Below are positions 42,762-52,143 of a DNA stretch of 64,000 nt, piece after piece. Positions within the stretch are counted from its first letter, which is position 1. Each line of letters begins with the position of its first letter. Source of the DNA: Microbacterium paraoxydans (lineage in GTDB: Bacteria; Actinomycetota; Actinomycetes; Actinomycetales; Microbacteriaceae); the NCBI RefSeq assembly GCF_020524545.1, contig NZ_JAIVLG010000001.1:62001-126000 (forward strand). Direction: 5' to 3'. The notes under the pieces are model-generated. The model was given only the letters and a program-made list of their open reading frames with translations. It made no database searches and was not told the origin of the DNA. The translations under genes were made by a program, and so were the position numbers.

Positions 42762-44312
42762 TCAGGACGCGTCGGCGGTGATCCCGAGCAGCTCCAGCGG
42801 GTGGGTCAGACGCCACCACGGGCTCGGCCCCTCGACGTCCTCGGCCAGGACCAGCGGAACCGTCGCGGTATTGAGCGGTCCGGCAGTGGTCAACGTGCCC
42901 ACCGTGCCGCCCTGGTCGCGCTCGTCCTCCAGATCGAAAGCCGCGGTCGCGGTGGCGACGGCGCCGTTCCACAGCACGACATCGGCATCGGACTCGGTGA
43001 CCACGTCGACCTTCTCGCCCCAGTCGGTCGTGACCTGTCCGACGATCGTGCCCTTCGCGACGGCCGCTTCCTGCGCTTCCAGGGCGGCCTCCGTCTCGGC
43101 GAACAGCGAGCGGGTGAGAGCGAGGCGCTCGTCATCGCCCGCCTGATTCAGCGCGGCCGCGAACAGGTGCACCGTGGTGTCCCCGATCGTCAGGTCCTTC
43201 GCCGTCAGCAGGTTCCAGCCGACCAGCGTTCCGGTCTTGATGCCGACGACGCCCGGGTCGGCGAGCATCCCGTTGGTGTTGACGACCGTGCCCGCACCGG
43301 GAAGGTCCACCGACCGCGTGCCGACGATCTCCGCGAACACGGGGTTCTGCATGGCCAGCTCGCCGAGCTTGATCAGCGCGGCGGGGGTCGCCACATTGCG
43401 CTCGTCGAAACCGGACGGCGTGACCACCGTGATGCCGGTGAGCGCACGATCGCGCAGCCACACCTCGGCGGCGGACGCGAACTCCTGGTCCGAGCCCCAG
43501 ATCTCGGAAGCCAGCCGATCGATGTAGTTGTTCGCTGACCCGAGGAGCGTGCCCTGGAGCATCTGGTACTCGGTCAGGACGCCGTCGACGGGGACATCCA
43601 GCGCGGACTGATCGCTGCGCCGGTAGTTCCAGTAGTCCACGCTGTCGCGATAGCTGAAGCGGAACTCGGGGCCCTGCTCGCCGAGGGCGAGAGGCATCCG
43701 GTCGAGCACCATCAGGCTGCTCACGACCTTGGTGATGCTCGCGATGCTCACCGGATCGGCGATGGATGCCGCGGTGGTGAGCCCGCTGATGCCGACCGAA
43801 GCGCTCCCCTCGCTCGGCCAGGTGATCGTCGCGGCGGGAGCGGGGACCGTGTCGAACTCGACGGACTGCGCCACCGGCGGAACCTCGTGTAGCGGCCAGA
43901 GCAGCGTCGTGCCCGCATAGGCGGCGACCAGGGTGGTGAGCGCGGCGAGCGGCACGAGGATTCCCGGTCTGGCGATGGCCGGACGCAGACGAGCGCCGCG
44001 AAAGAGGCCACCGTTCTGCTCGGCCTCAGGGGTCTGCTCGAACGTGGCCGTGGTCGTGTGCGCGCTGACGGAGGCGGGGTCGACCCAGGTGAGAGCGGTC
44101 GCGCCGGTCGCCTCGTCCGCCCACTGCACGGCTGCGCCGTCGACCGGCGCATCGGCATCGTCGAGCACCGGCGCCTCGTCACCGCTCGTGCGCGGTTCGA
44201 AGCGTGGCTTCGTGAGCGGTGGAGTCGCAGCGCGCTCGGAGGGGGCGGCCGTCCGCGAGGCGTCGTCGCTGAGGACGCCCGTCGCCTCGTCGGCGCGATC
44301 TGAAGCGGTCAC
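42762..44312 (-). CDS. membrane-anchored D-alanyl-D-alanine carboxypeptidase-like protein (S11)
   Basis: Penicillin-binding-protein-fold enzyme of 516 residues. A 130-residue cytoplasmic disordered region, one transmembrane helix (ILVPLAALTTLVAAYAGTTLLW), then the peptidase domain outside. Catalytic motifs: SIASITK (SxxK), GSANNY (SxN) and IKTGT (KTG). It would trim peptidoglycan pentapeptides. The start at GTG 44312 avoids overlap with the promoter of the divergent riboswitch; a GTG/ATG 69 bases upstream is possible. The long cytoplasmic region is unusual for the family and may take part in regulation. Confidence 0.83.
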   Translation of the reverse strand: MTASDRADEATGVLSDDASRTAAPSERAATPPLTKPRFEPRTSGDEAPVLDDADAPVDGAAVQWADEATGATALTWVDPASVSAHTTTATFEQTPEAEQNGGLFRGARLRPAIARPGILVPLAALTTLVAAYAGTTLLWPLHEVPPVAQSVEFDTVPAPAATITWPSEGSASVGISGLTTAASIADPVSIASITKVVSSLMVLDRMPLALGEQGPEFRFSYRDSVDYWNYRRSDQSALDVPVDGVLTEYQMLQGTLLGSANNYIDRLASEIWGSDQEFASAAEVWLRDRALTGITVVTPSGFDERNVATPAALIKLGELAMQNPVFAEIVGTRSVDLPGAGTVVNTNGMLADPGVVGIKTGTLVGWNLLTAKDLTIGDTTVHLFAAALNQAGDDERLALTRSLFAETEAALEAQEAAVAKGTIVGQVTTDWGEKVDVVTESDADVVLWNGAVATATAAFDLEDERDQGGTVGTLTTAGPLNTATVPLVLAEDVEGPSPWWRLTHPLELLGITADAS

Positions 44313-44397
44313 TCGTTTACGGTACCCAATCCCCGGCGTGTTCCGCGGCGCGGAGCCCTGTCGCCACGCCGGTGTCACCACCGGGTAAGATCATCAC

Positions 44398-44490
44398 CAC
44401 AACCACGGGAGTCCGGCGAGCCGGGCTGAGAGGGAGCGAATCGCGCTTCGACCGTCGAACCTGATCTGGGTCATGCCAGCGCAGGGAGGA
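44398..44490 (+). ncRNA. TPP riboswitch (THI element)
   Basis: Conserved THI-box parts appear in order: GGGAG, GGGCTGAGAGGG (44424-44435 region), GTCGAACCTGATCTGGGTCAT (read in two parts around 44455-44475), CCAGCGCAGGGA. TAAGAT (44386-44391) is a fitting -10. The terminal GCAGGGAGGA includes the Shine-Dalgarno of the next gene, seven bases before its ATG, so TPP binding should block translation. This ties the ykoEDC genes to thiamine supply. Confidence 0.93.
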
Positions 44491-44496
44491 GTTCAG

Positions 44497-45153
44497 ATGA
44501 GTACGTCCACGTCCGCATCCGAGAAGCAGGCATCAGCCGCGGCGAACGACCTGCACCGCACATTGATCTGGCGCTGGCGCGTCGTCGACATCGTCGTCGC
44601 CGCCGTCCTCGGCGTCGCGATCGGCCTCGTGTTCTGGGGCTGGAACACCATCGGCTACGCCTGGTTCGGCGCCGCCGACGCGCTGACCCCGGGGCTCGGC
44701 GGCATCGCCGTCGGCATCTGGCTGCTCGGCGGCGTCGTGGGCGGCCTCGTGATCCGCAAGCCCGGCGCCGCGCTGGTCGTCGAACTGGTCGCGGCGATCG
44801 TGTCGATGCTGATCGGGAACGTGTGGGGCGTCTCCACCGTGCTCTCCGGACTCGTGCAGGGCCTCGGTGCGGAGATCATCTTCGCGCTGTTCTTCTACCG
44901 TCGTTTCGGGATCGTGGTCGCCGCGCTCGCCGGCATCGGGGCCGCGGTCGCGGCGTGGGTGTTCGAGCTCTTCTACGGCAGCTCGCCGAACATCCTGAAG
45001 TCGGTCGAGTTCAACACGATCTATCTGGTCAGCCTGATCGTCTCGGGCGCGATCCTCGCCGGCGTGGTGGGCTGGCTGCTGGTGCGAGCCCTTGCCGTCA
45101 CCGGCGCACTCAACCGCTTCGCCGTCGGGCGAGAGCACGTACGCGAGGTCTGA
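44497..45153 (+). CDS. ykoE: ECF transporter S component, YkoE family
   Basis: Membrane substrate-binding subunit of 218 residues with five or six helices, matching YkoE, which takes up hydroxymethylpyrimidine (a thiamine precursor) or thiamine. TLIWRWRVVDIVVAAVLGVAIG opens the first helix (read in parts), and FGAADALTPGLGGIAVGIWLLGG-type helix 2 follows. It is directly under the TPP riboswitch and three bases before the ATPase gene. Only the family, not the exact ligand, can be assigned. Confidence 0.9.
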   Translation: MSTSTSASEKQASAAANDLHRTLIWRWRVVDIVVAAVLGVAIGLVFWGWNTIGYAWFGAADALTPGLGGIAVGIWLLGGVVGGLVIRKPGAALVVELVAAIVSMLIGNVWGVSTVLSGLVQGLGAEIIFALFFYRRFGIVVAALAGIGAAVAAWVFELFYGSSPNILKSVEFNTIYLVSLIVSGAILAGVVGWLLVRALAVTGALNRFAVGREHVREV

Positions 45154-45155
45154 GC

Positions 45156-46607
45156 GTGAGCGTCGCCGCCCCGGCCCGCGTGCAGGCTGCGGGCTGGGGC
45201 TGGCGGTATACCGGTCGAAAGCGCCCAGCCGTCGCCGACGTCTCGTTCACGATCGAGCCGGGCGAGCGGGTGCTGTTGCTCGGCGCCTCGGGCACGGGCA
45301 AGTCGACCCTGCTCGCCGGCCTCGCCGGTGTCCTCGGCGGCGACGACGAGGGGGAGCGGACGGGTTCGCTGCGCATCGATGGTGCCGTCCCTGAGTCGCG
45401 GCACGGCCAGGTGGGCCTCGTTCTCCAGGACCCTGATGCCGGCATCGTGTTGTCGAAAGTGGGCGACGATGTGGCTTTCGGCTGCGAGAACCTGGGTGTC
45501 CCGGCTTCCGACATCCCCGGTCGCGTCGCGGAGGCCCTCGACGCCGTAGGGCTCGATGTCTCGCCGCAGCGCGCCACGAAGGCGCTCTCGGGCGGACAGA
45601 AGCAGCGACTGGTGCTGGCAGGTGTGCTCGCGATGCGCCCTGGTCTGCTGCTGCTCGACGAGCCCACCGCGAACCTCGACCCCGAGGGCGTTCGGGAAGT
45701 GCGGGCGAGCGTCGAGCGTGCCGTGGCGTCCTCCGGAGCGACACTGGTCGTCGTCGAGCATCGCACTCCGATCTGGGCGGATCTGATGTCGCGCGTGATC
45801 GTGCTGGCGGCCGACGGCGGGCTGCTCGCGGATGGGTCGCCCGAGCACGTGTTCGCGGTCCACGGCGATGTGCTCGCCGAAGCCGGGGTCTGGGTGCCCG
45901 AGCGAGGCATCGACCTTCCCGTGCTGGAGCGGGTGACGGCAGCCGACGCGCTCACCGCCTCCGGTCTCTCGATCGCGAGGGAGGCGGGCGTCATCGTGCA
46001 GGCGGGACTCGACCTGCGCATACCGCGGGCGAACGCAACGGTGATCACCGGGCCGAACGGAGCAGGCAAGTCGACCCTCGCGCTCACCCTCGCCGGGCTC
46101 ATCCCCGAACAAGCGGGAGAGGTGCGGTCGGCACCCGAGCTGGCGGGGCGTAAGGGTGCTCGCCCGATCCGCTGGTCGTCGCGTGAGCTGCTCACCCGCA
46201 TCGGCATGGTCTTCCAGGAGCCGGAGCACCAGTTCCTCACCCAGACGCTGCGCGACGAGCTCGCCGTCGGTCCGCGCGCACTCGGCTGGGACCGCGCGAG
46301 GACGGACGCGGTCGTCGACGAGCTGCTCGAGCGCCTGGGGCTCACGCCTCTCGCGTTGGCCAATCCGTTCACCCTCTCCGGAGGGCAGAAGCGTCGACTG
46401 TCCGTCGCAACGGCGCTGGCGGGCGCCCCCGAGGTGATCGTGCTCGACGAACCCACGTTCGGCCAGGACAGGCGCGGGTGGATCTCTCTGGTCGCGCTCC
46501 TGCAGGAGGAGATCACGCGCGGACGCTCGATCGTCGCGGTCACGCACGACGACGCCGTGATCCGACATCTGGGCGGTCATCGCATCGAGCTGGGGTCGGC
46601 GTCGTGA
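45156..46607 (+). CDS. ykoD: ECF transporter double ATPase, YkoD family
   Basis: 483 residues with two fused ABC ATPase domains powering the ECF complex. Domain 1: Walker A GASGTGKST, signature ALSGGQKQR, Walker B LLLLDEPTANLD. Domain 2: Walker A GPNGAGKST, signature TLSGGQKRR, Walker B VIVLDEPTFGQD. Q-loop FQEPEHQFLTQTLRDEL in domain 2. Both sites look complete. GTG start; the stop overlaps ykoC's GTG by four bases. Confidence 0.93.
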   Translation: MSVAAPARVQAAGWGWRYTGRKRPAVADVSFTIEPGERVLLLGASGTGKSTLLAGLAGVLGGDDEGERTGSLRIDGAVPESRHGQVGLVLQDPDAGIVLSKVGDDVAFGCENLGVPASDIPGRVAEALDAVGLDVSPQRATKALSGGQKQRLVLAGVLAMRPGLLLLDEPTANLDPEGVREVRASVERAVASSGATLVVVEHRTPIWADLMSRVIVLAADGGLLADGSPEHVFAVHGDVLAEAGVWVPERGIDLPVLERVTAADALTASGLSIAREAGVIVQAGLDLRIPRANATVITGPNGAGKSTLALTLAGLIPEQAGEVRSAPELAGRKGARPIRWSSRELLTRIGMVFQEPEHQFLTQTLRDELAVGPRALGWDRARTDAVVDELLERLGLTPLALANPFTLSGGQKRRLSVATALAGAPEVIVLDEPTFGQDRRGWISLVALLQEEITRGRSIVAVTHDDAVIRHLGGHRIELGSAS

Positions 46608-47383
46608 CGGCGATCGCGGTCGCGCGGCCGGTGTGGCTCGACGGGGTGAACCCGGTGACGAAGCTGGTGCTCGCCGTGCTGCTGTCGGTGCCGTTGTTCG
46701 CGTCGATCGACATCACGAGCGCCCTGGCCGCGATCGTTCTGCAGCTGCTCTGCCTGCCGTTGACCGGGCTGCGTCTGTCGACGGTGCTGAAACGGCTGCT
46801 GCCGATCGTGATCTTCGCTCCGATCGCCGGCGTGAGCATGCTGCTGTACGCCGAACCTGCCGGGCGGATCTATTGGACATTCGGGTTCGCGACCATCAGC
46901 GAGGACTCCATCACGCTCGCGATCGCGGTGAGCCTGCGCGTGGTGGCGCTCGGACTGCCCACGATCCTGCTCTTCGGCGGCACGGACCCCACCGAACTCG
47001 CCGATGCGCTGGCCCAGGTCGCCAAGCTTCCGAGTCGCTTCGTGCTCGGCATCCTCGCCGGTACGCGGATGCTGGGCCTGTTCCTCGATGACTGGCGCAC
47101 CATGAGTCTGGCCCGTCGTGCTCGCGGTGTGGGGGACCGGGGCGTGCTGCGAAGATTCTTCTCCATGGCGTTCGTGCTGCTCGTGTTCGCCGTGCGGCGC
47201 GGCTCCAAGCTGGCGCTCGCGATGGAAGCCCGTGGCTTCGGATCCGACCTCCCCCGCACCTGGTCGCGACCGTCGCGCCTGCACCCGAGGGATGCGGTGG
47301 CGCTGGTCGGCGGCATCGTGATCATGGCGCTGGCGCTCGCCGCCGCTGTCGCGCTCGGGACCTTCCGCTTCGTGTGGAGCTAG
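46604..47383 (+). CDS. ykoC: ECF transporter T component, YkoC family
   Basis: Energy-coupling transmembrane subunit of 259 residues with five or six helices. The two Ala-Arg-Gly-type coupling signatures appear as MSLARRARGV and LALAMEARGFG, which contact the ATPases. GTG start overlapping the ATPase stop. Last gene of the riboswitch-controlled operon; ends 16 bases from a convergent kinase gene. Confidence 0.92.
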   Translation: MTAIAVARPVWLDGVNPVTKLVLAVLLSVPLFASIDITSALAAIVLQLLCLPLTGLRLSTVLKRLLPIVIFAPIAGVSMLLYAEPAGRIYWTFGFATISEDSITLAIAVSLRVVALGLPTILLFGGTDPTELADALAQVAKLPSRFVLGILAGTRMLGLFLDDWRTMSLARRARGVGDRGVLRRFFSMAFVLLVFAVRRGSKLALAMEARGFGSDLPRTWSRPSRLHPRDAVALVGGIVIMALALAAAVALGTFRFVWS

Positions 47384-47399
47384 CTCGGCGGAATCGCGC

Positions 47400-48125
47400 T
47401 CACGTCTCGTTCCAGAGCCTCCGGTAGTACTCGAGGCGCTCACGGTCGGGGTCGACGCCGTAGGCGTCGATGAGCGTGTCCTCCCAGCCGGTGCCGAAGT
47501 TCCAGATGGTGCTCATCGAGGCCACGGCGATATCGGCCCAACGGTCGGCGACTCCGAGGGCGGCGAGGTCGACGAACGCTGCGGGACGACCGTCGGGGTC
47601 CAGAAGCGTATTCGGCATGCAGGCGTCGCCGTGGCACACCACCAACCTGTCGATCGGCGGTGTCTTGCGCAGTTCTTGGGGCACGTGGGTGCCGCGGTCG
47701 GCTGCGTTCGCGATGCGCCGACCCGCGCTCCACTCCCACGGGCACTCCGCGACGGGGAGGGCATCGTGCAGCGTCCTCAGGCCGACACCGACCGCCCGCA
47801 CCGCGATCTCGGGTTGCTCCGACCAGCGGGGGTCGACGGCGCTGCTCGCCTCGAGCGCGACAGTGACGAGCCACTCGTGTGTCTCGTCCTGCCCCTGTTC
47901 GAGGACCTCGGGTACGGGGAGCCAGGTGTGCGCCCACCTCATGCGCTCGGCTTCGTCACGCATGCTGGCCTCGTCGTCGAGCGGGCCCCACTTGATGTAC
48001 CGACCGTCGTCGGTGCGGAAGGTGAGCCCGCCGATCCCGTTGAGCCAGACCGGCACGAGCACGGCACCACGGGCGAGCTCGCGTACCCGGGTCGGCACCT
48101 CGACGGAGGGGGAAGGGATGCTCAT
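47400..48125 (-). CDS. APH(3')-like small-molecule phosphotransferase
   Basis: Protein-kinase-fold enzyme of 241 residues. Brenner motif VVCHGDACMPNTLL (catalytic Asp) and the metal-binding FVDLAALGVADRWADIAVA correspond to the HGDACLPN and IDLGRLGVADRYQD motifs of aminoglycoside 3'-phosphotransferases. The ATP Lys is in GRYIKWGP. It may phosphorylate an aminoglycoside or another hydroxylated metabolite; chromosomal position and lack of mobile elements argue for a housekeeping gene. ATG at 48125 chosen; upstream extension overlaps the PaaX promoter. Confidence 0.84.
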   Translation of the reverse strand: MSIPSPSVEVPTRVRELARGAVLVPVWLNGIGGLTFRTDDGRYIKWGPLDDEASMRDEAERMRWAHTWLPVPEVLEQGQDETHEWLVTVALEASSAVDPRWSEQPEIAVRAVGVGLRTLHDALPVAECPWEWSAGRRIANAADRGTHVPQELRKTPPIDRLVVCHGDACMPNTLLDPDGRPAAFVDLAALGVADRWADIAVASMSTIWNFGTGWEDTLIDAYGVDPDRERLEYYRRLWNET

Positions 48126-48170
48126 CCGCCTATCCTGCCCCACGGCGATGGCGGCCAGCGGTGATCGCGA

Positions 48171-48176
48171 TAGGCT
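48171..48176 (+). promoter_or_regulatory. -10 box TAGGCT of the PaaX-type gene
   Basis: TAGGCT, seven bases, then GTG at 48184. Same arrangement as the M13 peptidase promoter. Leaderless. Confidence 0.55.
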
Positions 48177-48183
48177 CACGCCT

Positions 48184-49017
48184 GTGGGAACGAGGGAACG
48201 GGAGCCGTCGGACGACGACGTGCTCGTCGACGCCGCACCTCGCCCGCAACACCTCATCGTCACGGTGTTCGGTCGCTACGGCAGGTCCCGCGACGGGCTC
48301 CTCCGCGTCGCGGACCTGATCACGCTGCTGGGAGCACTCAGCGTTGATTCCGGAGCTGTTCGTTCGTCGGTGTCGAGGCTGAAGCAGCGCGGCATCCTCG
48401 TCAGCGACAGAGGTGGGCCTGCGCCTGCCTACCGGCTGTCCCGCTCGTTGGAAACCGCTTTCGAGGCCGGCGACCATCGCATCTTCGAAGCCCGGCGGGC
48501 AGCTGTCGATGACGACTGGCTGTTGGCGTCTTTCAGCGTTCCGGAGCGTGAGCGCCCGCTTCGGCACCGGGTGCGGACGCTGCTGCGCCGCCACGGATTC
48601 GGGCATGTCAGCGGCGGTCTGTGGATTGCGACCGGCATCATCCTCGATGAAGTGCGAGCAGCGCTGGAGCGTGCGGAGCTCAGCGACTATGTCGACCTGT
48701 TCCTCGGGAGGCCGGTCGGCCAGCTGCCCGAAGCGATACCGCGGTGGTGGGACCTCGACGAGCTGGAGCCGTTGTATCAGTCCTTTCTCGACACTTTCGC
48801 TCATCTGCTGGACGATCGCCTGGGGGACAGGGAGTCCTTCGCGGCGTACGTGAGTGCCGTCACTCAGTGGCGCCATCTCGTCTACCTCGACCCCGGAATC
48901 CCGCTCGAGCTTCTCCCGTCCGGGTGGAGCGGTGTCGAGGCCGAGCATCTCTTCTCCCGCCTGCACCGCACGCTCAGCGGGCCGGCCGAGAGGTTCGTCG
49001 CCAGCATCATCGACTGA
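48184..49017 (+). CDS. PaaX-family transcriptional regulator
   Basis: Repressor-type regulator of 277 residues. PaaX N-terminal winged helix (HLIVTVFGRYGRSRDGLLRVADLITLLGALSVD, read in parts; SSVSRLKQRGILVSDR is the recognition end), the central Cas2-like ferredoxin domain (DDWLLASFSVPERERPLRHR) and the C-terminal dimerisation domain (QWRHLVYLDPGIPLELLP). PaaX proteins sense aryl-CoA thioesters. Placed 143 bases before an aryl-CoA operon, so an aryl-CoA such as 2-aminobenzoyl-CoA is the likely inducer (inference). Confidence 0.9.
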   Translation: MGTREREPSDDDVLVDAAPRPQHLIVTVFGRYGRSRDGLLRVADLITLLGALSVDSGAVRSSVSRLKQRGILVSDRGGPAPAYRLSRSLETAFEAGDHRIFEARRAAVDDDWLLASFSVPERERPLRHRVRTLLRRHGFGHVSGGLWIATGIILDEVRAALERAELSDYVDLFLGRPVGQLPEAIPRWWDLDELEPLYQSFLDTFAHLLDDRLGDRESFAAYVSAVTQWRHLVYLDPGIPLELLPSGWSGVEAEHLFSRLHRTLSGPAERFVASIID

Positions 49018-49070
49018 CGGGGCACTCGGTGCACCGTCGAATCCGCATGTTTCTGGATATAGCGCTTGTG

Positions 49071-49082
49071 TGACGATAGTCA
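49071..49082 (+). promoter_or_regulatory. candidate PaaX operator
   Basis: TGAC-GATA-GTCA inverted repeat (flanks add one more matching pair) just upstream of an AT-rich -10-like AAATAT, in the 143-base gap before the catabolic operon. Downstream a stem GCTGTGCG/CGCACAGC (49109-49131) sits in the presumed 5' leader. Confidence 0.4.
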
Positions 49083-49160
49083 AATATGCAACACTCCTGT
49101 TCCAAGGTGCTGTGCGGTCCTTTCGCACAGCCGCGGTGAGCACGAGCAAAGGAGCGACGC

Positions 49161-49601
49161 ATGACTGATGACGGCTTGCGCTGGGACAAGGTGCCTCAGG
49201 TGACCCGAGGAGGCGAGGAGGACACTCATACGACGTCGTCGGGGGGCTGCATCCGCGTGTCCGGAGTAGGACCGCAGCACACCGATGCCACACGGATCTG
49301 GTTCGGCCAGGTGTCCAATGAGCCCGGGTATCGGTCGTTGCCGCACCACCACGGCGAGGCGGAAACGGGCGGCTACGTGTTGCGCGGGGCAGGGCGGATC
49401 TACTTCGGAGAGGGGTACCGCGAGTATCTCGACATGTCCGCGGGCGACTGGGTGTTCGTTCCTCCGTACATGCCGCACGTGGAGGCCAACATGTCCACGA
49501 CGGAGGAGCTGGTCTGGCTGACGACGCGCACGCCCGAGAACATCGTCGTCAATCTCGAGGACGTCGATGACTCGTCGCTCGAGGGATTTCGCCGGGGATG
49601 A
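49161..49601 (+). CDS. cupin-domain protein
   Basis: Single-domain cupin of 146 residues. Metal ligands in LPHHHGEAETGGYVLRG (cupin motif 1) and PPYMPHVEAN (motif 2). It could be a small dioxygenase, isomerase or binding protein; it is too short to be gentisate dioxygenase, which has two cupin domains. AAAGGAG precedes the ATG. First gene of the aromatic operon, overlapping the thioesterase by four bases. Confidence 0.83.
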   Translation: MTDDGLRWDKVPQVTRGGEEDTHTTSSGGCIRVSGVGPQHTDATRIWFGQVSNEPGYRSLPHHHGEAETGGYVLRGAGRIYFGEGYREYLDMSAGDWVFVPPYMPHVEANMSTTEELVWLTTRTPENIVVNLEDVDDSSLEGFRRG

Positions 49602-50461
49602 GCGGTACCGACTCGTTTCGCCAGGCCGTCACGCTCACGGAAGTGGATGCCGCGCCGGAGAGCCGAGCCTTCACCGCGCAGCCGCAGCCGGTGCCATGGC
49701 CGAAGGCGTACGGAGGGGATCTGGTGGCTCAGAGCGTCTCCGCCGCCATCCGCACCGTCGGCGATGACCGTGTGGTGCACTCCGTGCACAGCACCTTCCT
49801 GCGAGGAGTCGACACTGCGGAGCGAGTTCGCTACGTCGTGGAGTCGATCCGCGACGGTCGCGGATTCTCCACCCGACAGGTACGCGGATATCAGCACGCG
49901 AAGCTCGTCTTCATGGCGACGGTCTCCTTTCACGTTCCGCAGGAGTTCCCGACCCATGGTCCCGTCATGCCGGCGGTCCCTGCGCCGGAGCTCGTCCCTT
50001 CATCGGCCGAGGCGCTCGCGGGCCTCACGGGGACCGACGTCGACTACTGGTCGCACGGGCGAAGCTTCGACATGCGCCATGTCTCCGGTCCGGTCTACGC
50101 GACCGTCGACGCCCACGTGCCACATCAAGCCGTGTGGGTCCGGGCTTTCGACGCGTTGGACGCTGATCCCGTCACCCATCAGCTCGCCATCGCCTACGTC
50201 TGCGACTACACGATCCTCGAACCGATCCTGCGCGTTCTCGGGCTGTCCTGGCGCGACGAAGGACTCGTCACGGCCAGCCTCGACCACGCGATGTGGTTCC
50301 ATGCGCCCGCGCGGGCCGACGAATGGTTGCTCTACGCGCAGGACTGTGCGGGGATCTCCGACGGCCGCGGCCTCGGCATCGGCCGCTTCTACACACAGGA
50401 CGGACGGCTCGTCGCCACCGTCGCTCAGGAAGGCATGATCCGTCCGGGGCAACCCGCCTAA
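49598..50461 (+). CDS. acyl-CoA thioesterase II (TesB-like, double hotdog)
   Basis: 287 residues with two hotdog folds. AFTAQPQPVPWPKAYGGDLVAQSVSAA is the N-terminal signature (read in parts), FLRGVDTAERVRY continues the first half, and SLDHAMWFHAPARADEWLLY plus GRFYTQDGRLVATVAQEGMIR form the second, with the catalytic Asp/Gln region. It releases CoA from an acyl-CoA. In this operon it probably acts on a pathway intermediate or recycles trapped CoA. Confidence 0.88.
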   Translation: MSGTDSFRQAVTLTEVDAAPESRAFTAQPQPVPWPKAYGGDLVAQSVSAAIRTVGDDRVVHSVHSTFLRGVDTAERVRYVVESIRDGRGFSTRQVRGYQHAKLVFMATVSFHVPQEFPTHGPVMPAVPAPELVPSSAEALAGLTGTDVDYWSHGRSFDMRHVSGPVYATVDAHVPHQAVWVRAFDALDADPVTHQLAIAYVCDYTILEPILRVLGLSWRDEGLVTASLDHAMWFHAPARADEWLLYAQDCAGISDGRGLGIGRFYTQDGRLVATVAQEGMIRPGQPA

Positions 50462-50489
50462 CCCGATTCGCCTCACGAAGGGAACAGCA

Positions 50490-52142
50490 ATGAAGCTCTC
50501 GCCCTCTGCGCACACTGATTCGTTCACGCGCGACGCACTTCCGCCAGCTGAGCTCTGGCCCACGTTGGAGTTCACCATCCCCGACGTTCAGTATCCGACC
50601 GTTCTCAACGCCGCAGAGGAACTGCTCGACCGGACCATCGAACGTCACGGAAGCAGTCGAACCGCGATACTCCTCGCCGACGGCGAGACGTGGAGCTACG
50701 GGGAGCTGCAGCGCAGAGCGAACCAGTTCGCGCAGGTGCTCACGGAGGACTTCGGGCTGGTCCCCGGTAACCGGGTGATGCTTCGCATGCTGAACGGGCC
50801 GTGGACCGTCGCCTGCTGGCTCGGCGCGTTGAAGGCGGGCATGGTCGTCGTCACGACGATGGTCGCCTGGCGCGCCAAGGAAGTACGCAACGTCGCTGAG
50901 AAGGTGAGGCCTCAGCTCGCCGTCGTGTCCGAGCGGGGCCTGGACGACGCCCGCACCGGATTCGCCGCCCTGCAGGTCATGCCCGAGATGCTCATCTTCG
51001 GGGGTGAGTCCGACACCCTCGTGGCGGCCTGCGAGACGAAGAGCGGCGAGTTCGTCGCGGTTCAGACCGCCGGTGACGATGTGGCCCTGCTCGGGGCCAC
51101 GAGCGGGACGACCGGCGCTCCGAAGATCACGATGCACTTTCACCGCGACATCCTCGCCAATGCGGACACCTTCGCGCGGCACGTGTTGGAGTTCACTTCC
51201 GAGGATGTGGCCGCCAGCACGGCGCCCCTCGCGTTCACCTTCGGCCTCGGCGGGAACGTCGTCTTCCCGCTTCGCTTCGGCGGCGCGATGGTCCTCGTCG
51301 AACGCGCGACTCCACTCGAACTCGCCAAGCTCATCGAGCCCCTCGGTATCACCGTGCTCTTCACGGCAGCGACGGGCTACCGGGCCATCCTCAAGGAAGG
51401 GTTGGGTTCGGAGCTCGGCAAGCTGCGCGTCGGCGTTGCGGCCGGAGAGCACCTCAGTTCGTCGACCTTCGACGCTGTCGAACGGGCCAGCGGTCTTCGG
51501 CTGGTGAACGGCATCGGCTCCACCGAGATGCTCCACGTCTTCATCTCCGCCTCCGGCGACGCGCTGCGCCCAGGTACCACGGGCCGCGCCGTGCCGGGGT
51601 ACCGCGCAGCGATCTTCGACGACGACGGGAAGCAGCTGGGCGCCGGGGTTCCAGGACGCCTCGGGGTGATCGGTCCGACCGGCTGCCGATATCTCGACGA
51701 CGAGCGCCAGCGCGTCTACGTCCAAGACGGATGGAACATCACCGGCGACACCTTCGTCGTCGACGAAGACGGCTACTTCACGTTCCACGCGCGCAACGAC
51801 TCCATGATCGTCACCGCCGGCTACAACGTCGGTGCGCCGGAGGTCGAAGAAGCCGTCCTCGGCCACAGCGACGTCCTCGAGTGCGCGGTCGTCGGCCGTG
51901 CCGACGCCACACGAGGCATGATCGTCAACGCCTTCGTGGTGCCCAAGCGCGGAGTCGAGCCTTCGGATGCGCTCACCGAGAGCATCCTCGATCACGTCAA
52001 GTCGCAGTTGGCCCTCTACAAGTGCCCGCGCCGCATCGACTACGTCTCGGAACTTCCTCGTAATCCCAGCGGCAAGGTGCAGCACTTCGTCCTGCGCGAA
52101 CGGGCGAACGCCGCCGCCGAACCCCTCACCCAAGGAGCCTGA
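50490..52142 (+). CDS. 2-aminobenzoate-/benzoate-CoA ligase family protein
   Basis: AMP-forming acyl-CoA synthetase of 550 residues. P-loop [20 protein letters not shown]5/A8 motifs [12 protein letters not shown] and [20 protein letters not shown], and the catalytic Lys in [13 protein letters not shown]. Its sequence style ([28 protein letters not shown]) matches 2-aminobenzoate-CoA ligases. It should activate an aromatic acid to its CoA thioester, the entry step of the operon. Anthranilate is the best guess; benzoate or salicylate cannot be ruled out. The monooxygenase gene follows after one base. Confidence 0.85.
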   Translation: MKLSPSAHTDSFTRDALPPAELWPTLEFTIPDVQYPTVLNAAEELLDRTIERHGSSRTAILLADGETWSYGELQRRANQFAQVLTEDFGLVPGNRVMLRMLNGPWTVACWLGALKAGMVVVTTMVAWRAKEVRNVAEKVRPQLAVVSERGLDDARTGFAALQVMPEMLIFGGESDTLVAACETKSGEFVAVQTAGDDVALLGATSGTTGAPKITMHFHRDILANADTFARHVLEFTSEDVAASTAPLAFTFGLGGNVVFPLRFGGAMVLVERATPLELAKLIEPLGITVLFTAATGYRAILKEGLGSELGKLRVGVAAGEHLSSSTFDAVERASGLRLVNGIGSTEMLHVFISASGDALRPGTTGRAVPGYRAAIFDDDGKQLGAGVPGRLGVIGPTGCRYLDDERQRVYVQDGWNITGDTFVVDEDGYFTFHARNDSMIVTAGYNVGAPEVEEAVLGHSDVLECAVVGRADATRGMIVNAFVVPKRGVEPSDALTESILDHVKSQLALYKCPRRIDYVSELPRNPSGKVQHFVLRERANAAAEPLTQGA

Positions 52143-52143
52143 C

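Noticed and set aside
47400-48125. Acquired aminoglycoside resistance cassette
   Set aside because: The kinase resembles APH(3') but has neighbour-like base composition and no mobile element, so a chromosomal enzyme of unknown substrate is safer.
49161-49601. Cupin as gentisate 1,2-dioxygenase, giving a salicylate-gentisate pathway
   Set aside because: 146 residues with one cupin domain is too short; gentisate dioxygenases are about 350 residues with two.
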